Shown here: positions 42,336-54,239 of the stretch, piece by piece
How the letters are laid out: every line of letters starts with the position of its first letter
Numbering within the stretch: position 1 is the first letter of the stretch
DNA from: Symsagittifera roscoffensis
Lineage: Eukaryota; Xenacoelomorpha; Acoela; Convolutidae
Direction: 5' to 3'
Assembly (NCBI RefSeq): GCF_963678635.1
Contig: NC_087071.1
Span: 19,963,613-20,027,612 of the forward strand
DNA: 64,000 nucleotides
Notes under the pieces: model-generated
What the model saw: the letters and a program-made list of their open reading frames with translations, nothing else
The model's database searches: none
Told to the model about the DNA's origin: nothing
Made by a program: the position numbers and the translations under genes

Positions 42336-43677
42336 CTGTTTTTTTTCCAAACGCGAAGTATTCCGTTTCATCAAAAAATTGTCGGCTCATTACTTGTCTC
42401 TTTATGATATGTTGGCTTAGTTGTCATATTGTAGAATTGATGTTTGTGTAGTTTTTTTTACATCATAGTTGCTTTTGATGTTCTGATTTACTCCTGATAA
42501 TTGTATTTTTACTAACCTTGACTTTTCATATTGTTTTTCTGCCTAAAAACTTTATTCTGCTCGAATGATTTCGGCTTATTTTTATCGGCTTAATGACCTT
42601 ATTTTGATTCGTTTCAAAGAAACCAAATTTTTAGTGCTCACCTCTGGATCGCACATGTCTTAAAAGCCTTAATGGAATTTCTAGTTCAAGGCTTTTTGTC
42701 TTTTTCTTTTCCTTTTCCTTCAACTTGATAGATTTCGGCCTATATTATACCGGTTTAATGGCCATTTTGCGTCTTTCAACGAGTGAAAAAAAATTTTTGC
42801 TGCGTGTCTGTGTTTTGAGGGCGAAGGAGACCTATTAATTTAAATCTTGGTGATTTTTTTTTTGGCTTGAAGGGTTTTTTGATTTTTTAATACTATTTAC
42901 AGACGGGAAATGAAGAATGAATTCAGAGACATCACTCGATAGGCAGCAATGCTTTTTGTTAACCTCTCGAGCGAATAAAAATTAATGCATAGAGTAAGTT
43001 TTGAAGAAAGTGAGGAATAAATAAGTAGTTTGGTTTTTTCAGATCAATTATACAAAACTCTGGTCGCTTGAGGAATCGATTTCTTGACCTGCAAAGTCCC
43101 AGCTTGGTATGCACACCACTATGGTCTTCTGCGAGTAGTCTGTCTAAACTGCTCGTTTATGAGTCCTACGCGGCGAACTATTCCGCACTACAAAGTCGCT
43201 CCAAATTGAAGCGAGACAGCTAATTGGTTTTACCATCTCCAAACATGACCAAATTTGTTACACGATTTTAATTAGATTAATTTGACCTAAAACTCGATAT
43301 TATCAGTCTAAAAAGCGTAGTTTAGCCAATATTTGGTTTAGCAAAACTATTCCAGACAAATTAAAAAACAGCCGGAACATTCAGGCTATGCCCTGATACA
43401 GTCAGTTTTGTTTTTCCAACTTTTGAAGAAAAGGGAATACTTATGCTTGGGGTGGTTTTTTTATTCAGTCGATTTTTGGCGATCGAAATATTAGTTTTTG
43501 ACAAATTTTTTTTTACCCCATTGCAGACATCGACTCCTTGAAATCAGTTTTAAAAAGAAATTTTTATCACTCATCAATTTTTGCAAAGTTCTAGGAGTTT
43601 GAAAATTGCCAATTTGGCCATGCTCTGGACTAAATTATGCGCGCTTGAAGATTTTGTTCGCATGATTAGTTGATGTG

Positions 43678-43755
43678 TCACGCATGATTAGTTGATGTGT
43701 TACGCTTTGAGGTATATATACCTGAAAGCGTAACACACCAACTAATCATGCGTGA
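43678..43755. repeat. Compact 78 bp hairpin with nested palindrome
   Basis: Arms of about 30 bases (cacgcatgattagttgatgt… and its inverse ending at 43755) pair with one mismatch around a 14 bp perfect palindrome, AGGTATATATACCT. The first 20 bases of the left arm are also present as a direct repeat just upstream (43659-43678). Confidence 0.9.
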
Positions 43756-44283
43756 CGAGTTATCCAGTAAAACGATTTTGATCTTTGGCATTGTCCAAAA
43801 TTGATAGTTTTTAAAGATTTTCTTAAAGCAAAAACTAATTGATATTGATTAAAGGGCAGTTGGAACACTCAGTGCTTTGCCCTGATATACGAGCAGTCTT
43901 GTTTACTTCTTCTTCAATTGTTCGCTTTCACAATTACTTTCTTATCGTGGCTGTTTTTCTTTCCCTTACTTCGTTTTTGTGGAATAACGATTGGTTTTAC
44001 AAAGTTGAGTAGGAAGAATAAATGTGTGTGTTATGGCATAATCTCTGCCTATCCCTAAGTACGGGCTAGTCTGACCAATTTGTTACCAACACCATTTTTT
44101 GTCAGAAAATTTGAATTCGGAGTTAGAAACAAACAAATTCGATTTAATAAACTGAAACAACAGATCATGTTCAAAATATACTAGATCGGCTAGATATCAA
44201 CCTAAAAGCCTTATAAGTATCCATCAAAAACCGAAAAGTAATTAATCTTAGTTTTGTATACTAAACGAAGGTATACTAGCCTG

Positions 44284-44484
44284 TCAGTCCAAAAGATACT
44301 CATTTTCGCAATCTTCAGACGAACCGATGGTTTCACTTCTCTGAACGCCGTCATTCCTCAGCTCGAGAGCATGTACTGTAAATGTGCCGTTGCTCCACTG
44401 TTGGAGGGCGCACAATCCTCCTTGTAGTACCCCGACTATCATGATCCCAATGCGATGCAAGACTTCTGCTGTTTCTTTGGCCAT
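44284..44484 (-). CDS. Unidentified short ORF (66 aa), exon-like composition
   Basis: The frame from the ATG at 44482-44484 to the stop at 44284 is richer in G+C than its surroundings. It encodes a hydrophobic start (residues about 9-28) followed by an acidic C-terminus (SSEDCENEYLLD). A pyrimidine-poor but usable acceptor, TTTACAAGACAG, lies just upstream, so it could be a terminal exon. No family is recognised and no other exon of the same gene is visible. Confidence 0.3.
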   Translation of the reverse strand: MAKETAEVLHRIGIMIVGVLQGGLCALQQWSNGTFTVHALELRNDGVQRSETIGSSEDCENEYLLD

Positions 44485-44599
44485 TTACAGAGTAGCTGTC
44501 TTGTAAATGACAAAAACAGGATAAATGACAGAAAATTTTCTTAAAATATATCCTACAAACCAAAAAGAAATCAAACTGAAATCCTCGAAAAACTATACC

Positions 44600-46560
44600 T
44601 TATAATTTAATACTAATATGATAGTTTTAGACAATCGAACCTTAATTATCTCAGCATCGACGATAAAAAATGACTTGAAACAACTTTGTCATCTATAACC
44701 TCGATGTTACAATTAGAACTTCCGATTCACAATTAGAAATTCTTAATAACTTTTAAATCACCGATCTTACTTTGAAACTTCAAACAAAAAATCAATCGTT
44801 TTTAGACCTGCAACAAAACAAATCACATCTATCAAAAATGGGAAAGCTGCTATCAGAAAAGTTACCCAGGAGAAATGTTCAACCCTGTCAGTCGAAAAAA
44901 AAGTTGTCAAAATTAATAATGTGCTCCACGAAAATGGTTTTTCATAGGTATTAATAAACCATAAGTAAACTTACAAGATAATCTCTTCATATCGCAGTTA
45001 ATCAAATCAAGAAAACTGAACGTGAGAAATGGAACAATGATAACAATACAAGAAACTTCACAGAATCATCTAACAGCATTTTTATTCTAACAAAACCTTC
45101 GGATAATTCATAACAATAAGCTTCAAAATGGCAAATCTTCTTAACTTGGTCGTTCCAATAGGTTGTTCAACTAGATTTTTTTTGAAAAGAAACCACAAGC
45201 TGTCTTACTGTAGACTCACATCAAAACAATCTTAATCACAAAAGTCCATCATGGTTCAGATTGATTTCTACTAAAGAGTGTAAAAAAGAATTTCTCGAAC
45301 TTAATGCGAAAAAAAACCACAAAACCTATCTGTCACTCCATCATGGGCTCTTAAGGATGGTTGCATCGAAATCTACTCGCGTCTTTCTTTTCTGTTCAAT
45401 GATTATTTAAAAAAAAAAATTTCGAAAAGGCTAAAAAGGAATTATCACGCGAGTATACTAAAAATATGAAGAAACTGAAAATTACAGACCAATCGAATTT
45501 ATAAGAGCACTGAAAGATTTGTTTGAAAAATGAAACTTAAGCAAATTAGTGAAAACTTTTTGCCTCAAAACATTCTTAGTAACACTGAATTAAGCTCTAG
45601 AAAATCATACTCACCAATTGACGCTATTTTTTGCACAAAAGCGTATATAATATTGACTGATACCAACAACTTTATTGCTTGCTCATTATTAGATCTCTTA
45701 AGGGCGTTTAATTTTATTGACCATACTCAATTAGACCCAAACAAAAACATAATGTTTCTGAACTTGCTATAGATTTGATAAATTGAACCGACCAAAGACA
45801 GAAAAGAAAAGTAAAAACACTTAATCGGAATGAATCTCATTTCATTGAGGTGTCTCAAAAACCACAGTATTAGGACCTCTCAAATTCAGTTGGTACATCA
45901 CTTATCTTAACAAGCAACTGATTAACTCATACAAAGTTGTACAAAATGCAGATGACACGAATCTTTTCTGTGGAGATAAAAACGTCAAAACTGCTCTGAG
46001 AAAACTTGAAAAAAAAGCAAAAAATTTTATTTTTGAAAATTTTTCAAAGACACTTACCCTAACTTAAATCTAAAAAACAGAGCTGAATATCTTAAGTAGA
46101 CAAAATGTTGGAACGATAGAAAAAACCACAATTTCCCGTGAAAAACATGATTGAAGAAAAACACAAGGTAAAATTTCGTGTTGTATTATCCGACCAATTT
46201 TGAAAATTCAAGATGAAGTGAAAACCGTTTTACGAAAATTGGCGTGTCGGATTGAAACACTGCATCCGATCAAAAACTTCTTTTCTATCAAAATATGACT
46301 ACTACCTATGAGCACACTCGTTATCAGTCACTATCACTATCCTGCATACCTATTAAATGAAGTTTTATCAAATTTGTCAATTTCCTTAGAAAAACAAACT
46401 GTCTGGGCAATTGAACTTTGCTGTGATTGTGCAAAATTTCGATTCATCGTCTGAGCCTAAGTTAAAACGCTATGTATTAACAGTAACAATGCTTCTTGAC
46501 TGGACTTCAGTTTTCCATTACCGGAGAATATGACGTTAGTTATTACCAGCTTAAGAAGTT
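44600..46560 (+). pseudogene. Non-LTR retrotransposon (LINE) relic, RT region
   Basis: Fragments in the expected order across several phases: a pre-RT stretch with SLLFNDYL-like sequence (about 45385-45410), ENYRPIE (about 45477), SSRKSYSPIDAIF and LLDLLRAFNFIDH (45590-45725), then VLGPLKFSWYI and QNADDTNLF (45869-45970). ADDT is the remnant of the Y/F-A-D-D catalytic motif. DEVKTVLRKLACRIETLH and a LEKQTVWAIELCC stretch (46210-46430) represent the thumb. Many stops and shifts. It is CR1/L2/jockey-like in motif style; clade not determined. A frame at 45530-45772 is the longest intact piece. Confidence 0.75.
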
Positions 46561-47409
46561 GTCCAAAATAAACAATCAACAAACATGATGAAAAAAAGTA
46601 TTTTAGTCGGAAAATTTAGTGGTGATTACAATAAAACCTTTTTCAAAAAAATCAGTAACAACTTAAAACAGTTTACATAAAAACAAAAACATTTTCAGGA
46701 ATATCTTTGCTCACAGAAAGGCAAAAAAAACAACTAAGGGAATTCTTTTTTTAGTTAACAAAGATCCTACGGTGGCAATTTATGGAAGTTTTAACGGAAA
46801 AATTTCCAATGTTTTTGTGAAAACTCCGTAAGTTTGTGATACTATCAATTAAAGAGCTTAACCTTGTAGTCTAAACTGTTGCTGAGCCAAACAATAATTT
46901 GAATCTTATTTTGACTTACATTTGTACATTTGAAATTAATTTGAACCGGAAGAAGATTTTTTGCCATGTTCATTTCGAGCTCAGCCGTCGCAAATTTGTG
47001 ATATTGTCTCAATAATTTTGCAATCTTAACCACTTCTAAATTATGTTTCTATTTTTTCTATACTTTTTCAAATTGGTCTTTTTTGAGCTCCATGTAAGAC
47101 ATGGCTAGAAGTCATGCAACTGACTGGTCAGAACTGAAAATATTATCAAAACGAAGCATTATAACAATCAGAGATAAAAAACTAAAATCATTTTCAAAAT
47201 TGCTTGTCGCACTATCTATATCCTTGATCGCTCTCTAGTAAGTCCTAGTGATGCACTAAAAATTGCGAAAAATGTTTAATTAACAATTTGAAATTTTTAT
47301 TTTTTTTATTAAACTCGAACGCTTTTTAGCCGTAAGCTACGATCAGTCTGTTGTTTTCTTTTCAAGAAAATTAGTATTAATTTAATTTTTTGTACCTTTG
47401 TTACAGACT
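46561..47409. other. Intergenic AT-rich DNA
   Basis: Nothing recognised. The open stretch at 46845-47033 (minus) has no domain. Confidence 0.4.
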
Positions 47410-47937
47410 TCTTTTATAGTGGTAGCAGCCAGCTCCTTTCATCACAGCCTGAAGAAACTTGAGAGAGAAGAACGGAGAGAGACAGAACACAAAATCTACG
47501 CAATCTCCAGACTTTCTTTAGATCCAAAAACCTACACAGGGTAAAAAAAACTTGAGCTCATTGTTGGAACAGCAACCTCTAACCAGTCAGCATATTATCC
47601 TGTGGCACGATGTGCTGATTAACAGCACATCATCTTATCGCATTAGAAACTACATGCCCTTCCGACCTGAAAATCTACAGTATCTACCGTATCTGAAGTC
47701 GAAGCGAGAACCTTGAGTGTCATAGTCGATTGCAGAAGAACTGGCACTCCTGACATCTTCGAGGATCTGCAGAAGACAGAGATCATCTTCATAAAGGCAA
47801 AAAGTATCTCTAGAAGCGAGAAACATATTCCTGCGGTCCTCAGAGAGTATCTCCAACTGCACCAGTCCAATAAATTGGAACTGAAGTCATTACGGGTGGT
47901 ACTATTCCATCAGGACTACTTACCCGCATTTTCTTAA
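47410..47937 (+). pseudogene. Decayed relative of the BEL/Pao accessory ORF
   Basis: Three phases together match the ORF at 21372-22016. The pieces are SFIVVAASSFHHSLKKL (from about 47412), IILWHDVLINSTSSYRI (about 47608-47660) after a shift in an A-run near 47541-47550, and VIVDCRRTGTPDIF with LHQSNKLELKSL (47719-47905). Conserved positions include ASS, W-H-D, N-S, C-R-R and L-E-L-K. No LTR, gag or pol of BEL type lies next to it, so it is either the remains of another element or a host or other-element copy of this family. Confidence 0.7.
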
Positions 47938-47939
47938 TG

Positions 47940-48699
47940 AGATGGGCACGTACCAGGAAGCCAGCGCAGGGACGCCACCGGGAGAAGATGAAAGACCAGT
48001 AAGTTGGAAGTTACTGTTGGGGTTGTTTTTTCTTTGCTGAGCGCCACATGAAATGAAGTGAACGTGAACTGCAAAAAAAAGAGGTAAGCAAATGACAGCA
48101 ATTTTGCTGCAGCCACCAATCCTCAGGTTAGTCCCAAAAAAACTCACTTGGAAGCTTGTGTTAGATTATCTAGATCAATTTAATAAATTTATTGTCAGTT
48201 TTCTGAGAATAAATTTCTGAGAAAATGTCTCAATAACGACGTTATATCAGTTTTTTTATGGTTTAGCGTTCCGGATAACGGTTTTTTTTCGAATCAGGCG
48301 GTGCACAGCTATCAATTAAGACTCTTGAAATTTGATATAAGCCAGACGAAAGCGGATAGGAATAGGGCATCAGGTCACCTAGCTATCGCAAGGGAGGTAG
48401 TAACAAGTGGTATAGATGGAAAATGGTGGCCTTCCCTAATATTTTATCCAAACCTGCAAGCAATGTATAATATCAACAACCTGATAAGCGGCACAACAAC
48501 GAGCAAACTTTTTTTGAGAAAGACAGGATAGATAAACAAAAAAGTTAGGTGATAGGTCAGGCAGAACCTTAGATGAAGTGAATTTTCCATACGGGAAATC
48601 TTAATTTTGGACCAAAACATCCTATACGATACAAAAACTCTAAAATTTATTTCCTTCCTGATATTGATAATTGTTCGTCTGAGCTGAATACCTAGAGAA
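47940..48699. other. Unassigned stretch between two relics
   Basis: A 76-codon frame at 48301-48531 (plus) has no domain I recognise. The region may belong to the Penelope-like relic that becomes clear from about 48700, but nothing shows this. Confidence 0.35.
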
Positions 48700-50330
48700 A
48701 AACAATGCAAGTTTGAAGCAGCTGCAATGAGGTATGCTAGAAATGGGAAACAGACAACCTCTGACAAAGAAGATCAAAACTCAGAAAGTCTTATTTGGAC
48801 GATTGTCTTTGGACAGCCCCATTTGATAAGGAGAGAGGTTTTGTGTTATGAAAAAGGAGACATATGAGAAGAAACTTGATGATCTAATGCAGGCAAAACA
48901 TTTTTGTTCAAGGATGAATCTGACACACAGTGTTTTCTTAGAAATTGAAAAAGACATCAGCAAAGAATTAATTGACGTGTAAAACAAAGAAGATCCGCGA
49001 AGCGCTGTAGATTAGATTAGGATCAACGGGGTTGCAGCAGGCTAGGCTGTTTGGATTAACAAAATGCACAAACAAGACACACCTTTTGTGGCGCTTTTTC
49101 TTCACCTGGTAGCTCGGATGATTACCTAAAGAAAACCTTGGCAGAATATTTTGAAAAAATTGCGCGGCTATCATAGAAACAAAGAGTTTGATGGCCATGG
49201 AGAAAAAAAATTGACTCTGATTAGAGTATAATTGCCCTTGATCTAATGAGTTTCTACACTAAAGTCCTTCTTAATGAAGCTGATGATTTAGTCATCAAGA
49301 TATTGTATCGGCAAAAAATTAGTTTGACTCTGAGTAAGGTTCATTTAAATTCAATCATTAGTAATTTGTATGACAGAAAGAGGTGACAAATCGAGCTAAA
49401 GGTGTAGAATGCAAATCCTACTTGAGTTACGCCCAATTAAAGTATGGTAACATATCGGAATCCGAGTACCCGAACATCCCTGAAACAGTCTGGTGTTGCA
49501 GGACTTGCAAAGAACAACAGGAAATAGGCCGAGCTCTAGGTGGTGTTAAAATTTTTCAAAGTTATGTGAATGGCATAGCTAAAACTGTGAGGGGCAATCC
49601 TGGGGTAGTCCTCGAGGCTTCAAATGAGTTGCATCCAAACTTACAGTTTGCTTTAGAAGAGAGTGATATTAACCTTGAATTGGCCTTTTTGGAGTTAATT
49701 GTCTACTCTGACTCACAAAAACTGGTCAAAAAGGGGTGGAGTCAGAAGGCCACTGATACCGACACCCTTGCTCACTTTAGAGGCTGCGCACTTTTGCAGT
49801 ACAAAATAAACGTTATTTAAAGTCGGATTTTCAGAAGTTCCTCAACGTGGATAATTTTGACGAAGCATCAGAGAAAAATCGTAAGCAAGGACTGAGAGTC
49901 AATACCCAAAAAAATGGTCGGAGACGGCAATGTTGGAGACTCTTAGCAAGATCCTAAAAAATTGTAGATTACCGCATCAAAACAGATAAATGATGGGTGG
50001 ATACAAGACTCAACCCCCTTGGCAAGGCAATCTCGATTCAATCCATTACAACTACTAGCCTTAAAATTGCGTCAAATATCACAGGCACAAATAATTTTAA
50101 CAACAAGAAAGTTGAAAATATGCTTGCAACCCCTCAAAATTTCTTTTGCACTTGAACTGAGATCCTAAATGGTGTAAAAGCTTACATGTAATGGATGGAA
50201 CTCCCTTTATATCGGCCAGACCGTGCGACACTTAGCCACGTCGATTGTTGAACATCGCTATGAGGACTCCCGTATGGGACATTCTAGATTGTGGTAAGGA
50301 GGTGAGCGGTACTGCTGAGCTGAGTCAGCC
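48700..50330 (+). pseudogene. Penelope-like element relic with GIY-YIG remnant
   Basis: Pieces in order, in changing phases: FLEIEKDISKELIDV (about 48937), QARLFGLTK (about 49037), SSPGSSDDYLKKTLAEYFEK (about 49105-49165), ALDLMSFYTKVLLNEADDLV (about 49237-49295), VKIFQSYVNGIAKTV (about 49545-49590), LHPNLQFALEES with FLELIVY and ATDTDTLAHF (49630-49785), and SLYIGQTVRHLATSIVEH (about 50205-50255). This is the Penelope order of RT then C-terminal GIY-YIG nuclease. The catalytic YVDD is replaced by Y-V-N-G. Between the LDLMSFYT and SYVNG parts, about 100 residues of RT are missing and a PHD-like piece (49405-49520) is present. Confidence 0.75.
49383..49820 (+). CDS. ORF fusing a PHD-like stretch to a Penelope RT C-terminal part (145 aa)
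   Basis: The longest open frame in the relic. Residues about 9-43 (GVECKSYLSYAQLKYGN, then ETVWCCRTC) resemble a PHD finger whose Cys/His ligands are partly lost (C-x-S, C-C-x-x-C kept). PHD fingers occur in ORF1 of some LINEs. From residue 54 on, the frame is Penelope RT (motif C to thumb). I regard the fusion as a rearrangement product, not a working protein. Confidence 0.5.
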   Translation: MTNRAKGVECKSYLSYAQLKYGNISESEYPNIPETVWCCRTCKEQQEIGRALGGVKIFQSYVNGIAKTVRGNPGVVLEASNELHPNLQFALEESDINLELAFLELIVYSDSQKLVKKGWSQKATDTDTLAHFRGCALLQYKINVI

Positions 50331-50339
50331 ATTATAGAC

Positions 50340-50723
50340 CAATCAGGCAACACTCATTAGCTATTCATACTAGAGGATTTGCACATTTGGAGAGAAAGTC
50401 CGAAAATCAACACGCGCGATAATTTCATTAGCCGGAAATAAAAACAAATTTTTTTTTCATGTAAAAAAGACTGAAATTTTTAAAATTGCCATGTGAGATT
50501 CGATAATATTAGATTGCATTTTAAATATTGCAGTATTTGAAAAGCATTAAATTAAAAAGTCTCGCAAAACCTGCAGGGTTTATAATTATAGAATTATACT
50601 TCAGGTAATTAATTGTATATTTTTGATCGGTCAGATTTTTTTTGTGCATTTTTTAGACATTTTGTCATTTTATTGAGCCTTTTGATCCATGTAGAAATAT
50701 TGAAATAATTTTCAATGATTTCT
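50340..50723. other. AT-rich spacer between two retroelement relics
   Basis: No feature recognised. Confidence 0.35.
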
Positions 50724-53700
50724 TTATCGGAAAGATAGAAAAAATTCGTGATTCGATACGATACAACAGACTTCAGTCACAGTGCTTAATAATCGTTCAT
50801 CAAAATTTAAATTGTCAATTTCCAAAAAAGTTGCGGTTGGTGAAAAGAAGAATGCATCGTCCAGTCTTTCTAATGCAACTTGTGCTGATGACAAAATTCC
50901 TACCAAAGTTTTGAAATTTTATAGCAGATGTTGGATTCCACTTTTTACTTTCTCGTGTAATCTGTCGTTTGACTCTTACATATTACCGTCCTTCCTTTAA
51001 AATGGAATTGTTCTCCCTCACCTTAAGAAATCTAACTTGGAGTTTGACTGTTTCGCGTCATATCGTCCACTCACAAATCTTGCTTTGTTATCAAAGCTTT
51101 TAAAAAGACTGGTTTTCAATCAAGTTTATAGCTATTTAATAACTAACAATTTTCTAGATCCCCATCAATCTGCCTACTGTGCTTTCTACTCCACTGAAAC
51201 GGCTTTAGTGAAAATTCCGTCGGATTTACTCGTTTTTCTAGATAAAAAACCTGGTATTATTTTCACCCCTGACCTCTTATCGGCTTTCAACGCCATTGAC
51301 CATGATATTCTCTTGGACGTTTTTGAGAGAAAAATTGACATTACTGGCGATGCAAAAGTTTGGTTTCTTTCATATTTGAAAAACAGGACACAGTGTGTTC
51401 GCATCAATGAAGTGACCTCCCCACACCCTACTTTAGGTTTCGGAGTTCCACAGGGTTCTATACTTGGTCCTTTGTTGTCTACAGTGTACTTGTTGCCTCA
51501 CTCCAACATTCTCAACACTTTAAATGTGAATGATAATCGTTTTTCTATTGATTGAAAGATTTATTTGGTTATCGACCGTTCTACAGATTTATGGACTAAC
51601 AAAGTTGATGACATTATTTCTGTGGTCTCAACGTGGTTCTCTTCCGTCAACTTGAAACAGAATGATGACAACACTGAACTCATGTTTGTTTCTGTTCGTA
51701 ACTCATCTCAAACTATACCGGAAAATTTTTAATTTCAAGGCAATGAGCTTTCTCTGTCAACTCATATCAAATGTCTGGGTTTTATATTTGATGATAACTT
51801 GACATTTAAAAAGCAAGTTAACAGTGTTTGCTCTTCTTGCAATTACCAGCTTAGGCGCATTATCTCAGCAAGTTAACAGTGTTTGCTCTTCTTGCAATTA
51901 CCAGCTTAGACGCATCTGCTCATTTCGGTTTCAAAACCGCTGTTACTGATGCTCTTCTTAGGCGCATCTGCTCAGTTCTGTTTCAAAACCGCTGTTTCAA
52001 ACCACTTAGTTCCCTTGTACATGCACTGGTACTTTCACGATTTAATTATTCCAACTCACTCTTTTTTTCCCTTCCTGGTCTTCTTCCTCGGAAACAACAG
52101 CGCCTCCAAAATCGCGCCGACCGAGTATTGTGACGTTTATCACGTCAATCAAATATTACTAATGTTTTGATTCAAGGCAATGTGTTTTCGCTATCAACTC
52201 ATACCAAACGTCTCGCTTTTATACTTGATGATTACTTGACATTTGAAAAGCAAGTTAACAGAGTTTGTTCTTCTTGCAATTACCAGGTTAGGCGCATCTG
52301 CTCAGTTTGATATGCTGCCATGCCCTTGTACGTTCACTGGCAATTTTTTGATTCGATTATTTGTTGATGACATTATTTCTAAGGTCTCAACGTGGTTCTT
52401 TTCTGTCAACTTGAAACAAAATGATCACAAGACTGAACTTTTATTTGTCTTTCGTCGTATTTCATTCCACAGTATACCGGAAATTGTTTAATTCAAGGCA
52501 ATAAGCTTTCTCTATCAACTCAAATAAATCAAAAGTCTTGGTTTTATACTTGATGATAACTTGACATATGAGAAGCAAGAATTATTTCTATGGTCTCAAC
52601 GTGGTTCCCTTCCGTCAACTTGAAACAGAATGATGACAACACTGAACTTATTTTTGTTTCTGTTCGTAACTCATCTCAAACTATACCGGAAACTTTTTAA
52701 TTTCTAGGCAATGAGCTTTCTCTTTCAACTCATATCAAATGTCTTGGTTTTATGTTTGATGATAGCTTGACATTTAAAAAGCAAGTTAACAGTGTTTGCT
52801 CTTCATGCAATTACCAGCTTAGGCGCATCATCTCAGCAAGTTAACAGTGTTTGCTCTTCTTGCAATTACCAGCTTAGGCGCATCTGCTCATTTCGGTTTC
52901 AAAACCGCTGTTACTGATGCTCTTCTTAGGCGCAACTGCTCAATTCTGTTTCAAAACCGCTGTTTCAAACCACTTAGTTCCCTTGTACATGCACGGCCAA
53001 GTCCTTGTACATGCACTGGTACTTTCACGATTTGATTATTCCAACTCACTCTTTTTTCCCTTCCTGGTCTTCTTCCTCGGAAACTACAGCGCCTCCAAAA
53101 TCGTGCCGACCGAGTAATTTGACGTCTATCACGTCAATCAAATATTACTAATGTTTTGATTCAAGACAATGAGTCTCGCTTTTATACTTGATGATTACTT
53201 GACATTTGAAAAGCAAGTTAACAGAGTTTGTTCTTCTCGCAATTACCAGCTTAGGCGCATCTGCTCAGTTTGATATGCTTGCCATGCCCTTGTACGTGCA
53301 CTGGCAATTTCTTGACTCGATTATTTGGTAATCGACATCTCTACAGATTTTTGGATTAACAAAGATGATGACATTATTTCTAAGGTCTTAACGTGGTTCT
53401 TTTCTGTCATCTTGAAACAAAATGATGACAAGACAGAACTTTTATTTGTCTTTCGTCGTAATTCATTCCACAGTATACCGGAAATTGTTTTGTTCAAGGC
53501 AATAAGCTTTCTCTATCAACTCAAATAAATCAAAAGTCTTGGTTTTATTTTTGATGATAACTTGACATATGAGAAGCAAGTTACCAGTGTTTGCTCCTCT
53601 TGCAATTACCAGCTTACGCGTATCATCTCAGCAAGTTAACAGTGCTTGCTCCTCTTGCAATTACCAGTTTAGGCGCATCTGCTCAGTTTGGTTTCAAAAC

Positions 53701-54188
53701 CACTGTTTCAAATTGCTCAGTTCCCTTGTACATGCCCTGGTACTTTCACGACTTGATTATTGCACTTCACTCTTTTTCCCCTTCCTGGTTCTCTTCTTGA
53801 GAAACTACAGCGCCTCTTAAACCGCGCCACCCGATTTATGTGACGTTTATCACGTCAATCACATATTACTCATGTTATAAAAGAGCTTCACTGGTCGACT
53901 GTTTCGTCCATAGTAAAGTTCAAAATCTTGATTCTAATGCAAAAGATTGTTTATCACCAGTGCTTCGTACCCTCTTACATACTTGATCTGTTTGTTCCTG
54001 CAAACCTGTCAACTTCGCGTAGTTACCATTGTACAGATTTACACATCCCCATACCACTGTCGAAGTATGGTGAAATATCTCTGAGAATAGCTGGGCCGAA
54101 ATACTGGAAACACTTTTCTGCTGTTCTGAAAATCAATTCTTTGCATTCCATTTTCAGGAAGAACTGGAAAAAAAACTTATTTATGTAA
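50724..54188 (+). pseudogene. LINE (CR1/L2/jockey-like) ORF2 with internally amplified 3' half
   Basis: Pre-RT sequence from 50782 leads (through an in-frame TAA at 50998) into RT at 51037-51555: SYRPLTNLALLSKLLKRLV, QSAYCAFYSTETALVK, a D-L-L-S-A-F-N-A-I-D-H block and GVPQGSILGPLL. The Y/F-A-D-D position reads F-S-I-D followed by a stop (51553-51555). The next segment (TELMFV…LGFIFDDNLTFKKQVNSV…) is present about five times in tandem between 51560 and 53890, with stops and deletions. The ORF2 end, after one copy of LHWSTVSSIVKFKILILM, finishes at 54186-54188 with a basic tail. No 5' end or endonuclease is visible. Confidence 0.85.
51737..53890 (+). repeat. Tandem array of LINE RT thumb segments
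   Basis: The core caagttaacagtgtttgctc, with small changes, occurs at about 51812, 51868, 52252, 52782, 52837, 53215, 53578 and 53633. The upstream core (ttcaaggcaatgagctttct, variants) occurs at about 51737, 52174, 52494, 52706, 53161 and 53497. Unit length alternates between roughly 320 and 540 bases, with short inner duplications of about 55 bases. Confidence 0.85.
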
Positions 54189-54239
54189 TGACTCGTCGTT
54201 TCCTCCAACTTAAACAAACTGCTCTTTTGTGCACTTTGT

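Larger units (their letters stand above)
41984..44283. other. Intergenic DNA with short repeats
   Basis: No protein-coding feature recognised. It holds the tRNA-like sequence at 42274-42327, the hairpin at 43678-43755, and two copies (about 43380, 43862) of a short dispersed repeat around GCCCTGATA, also at 38050. Confidence 0.45.
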
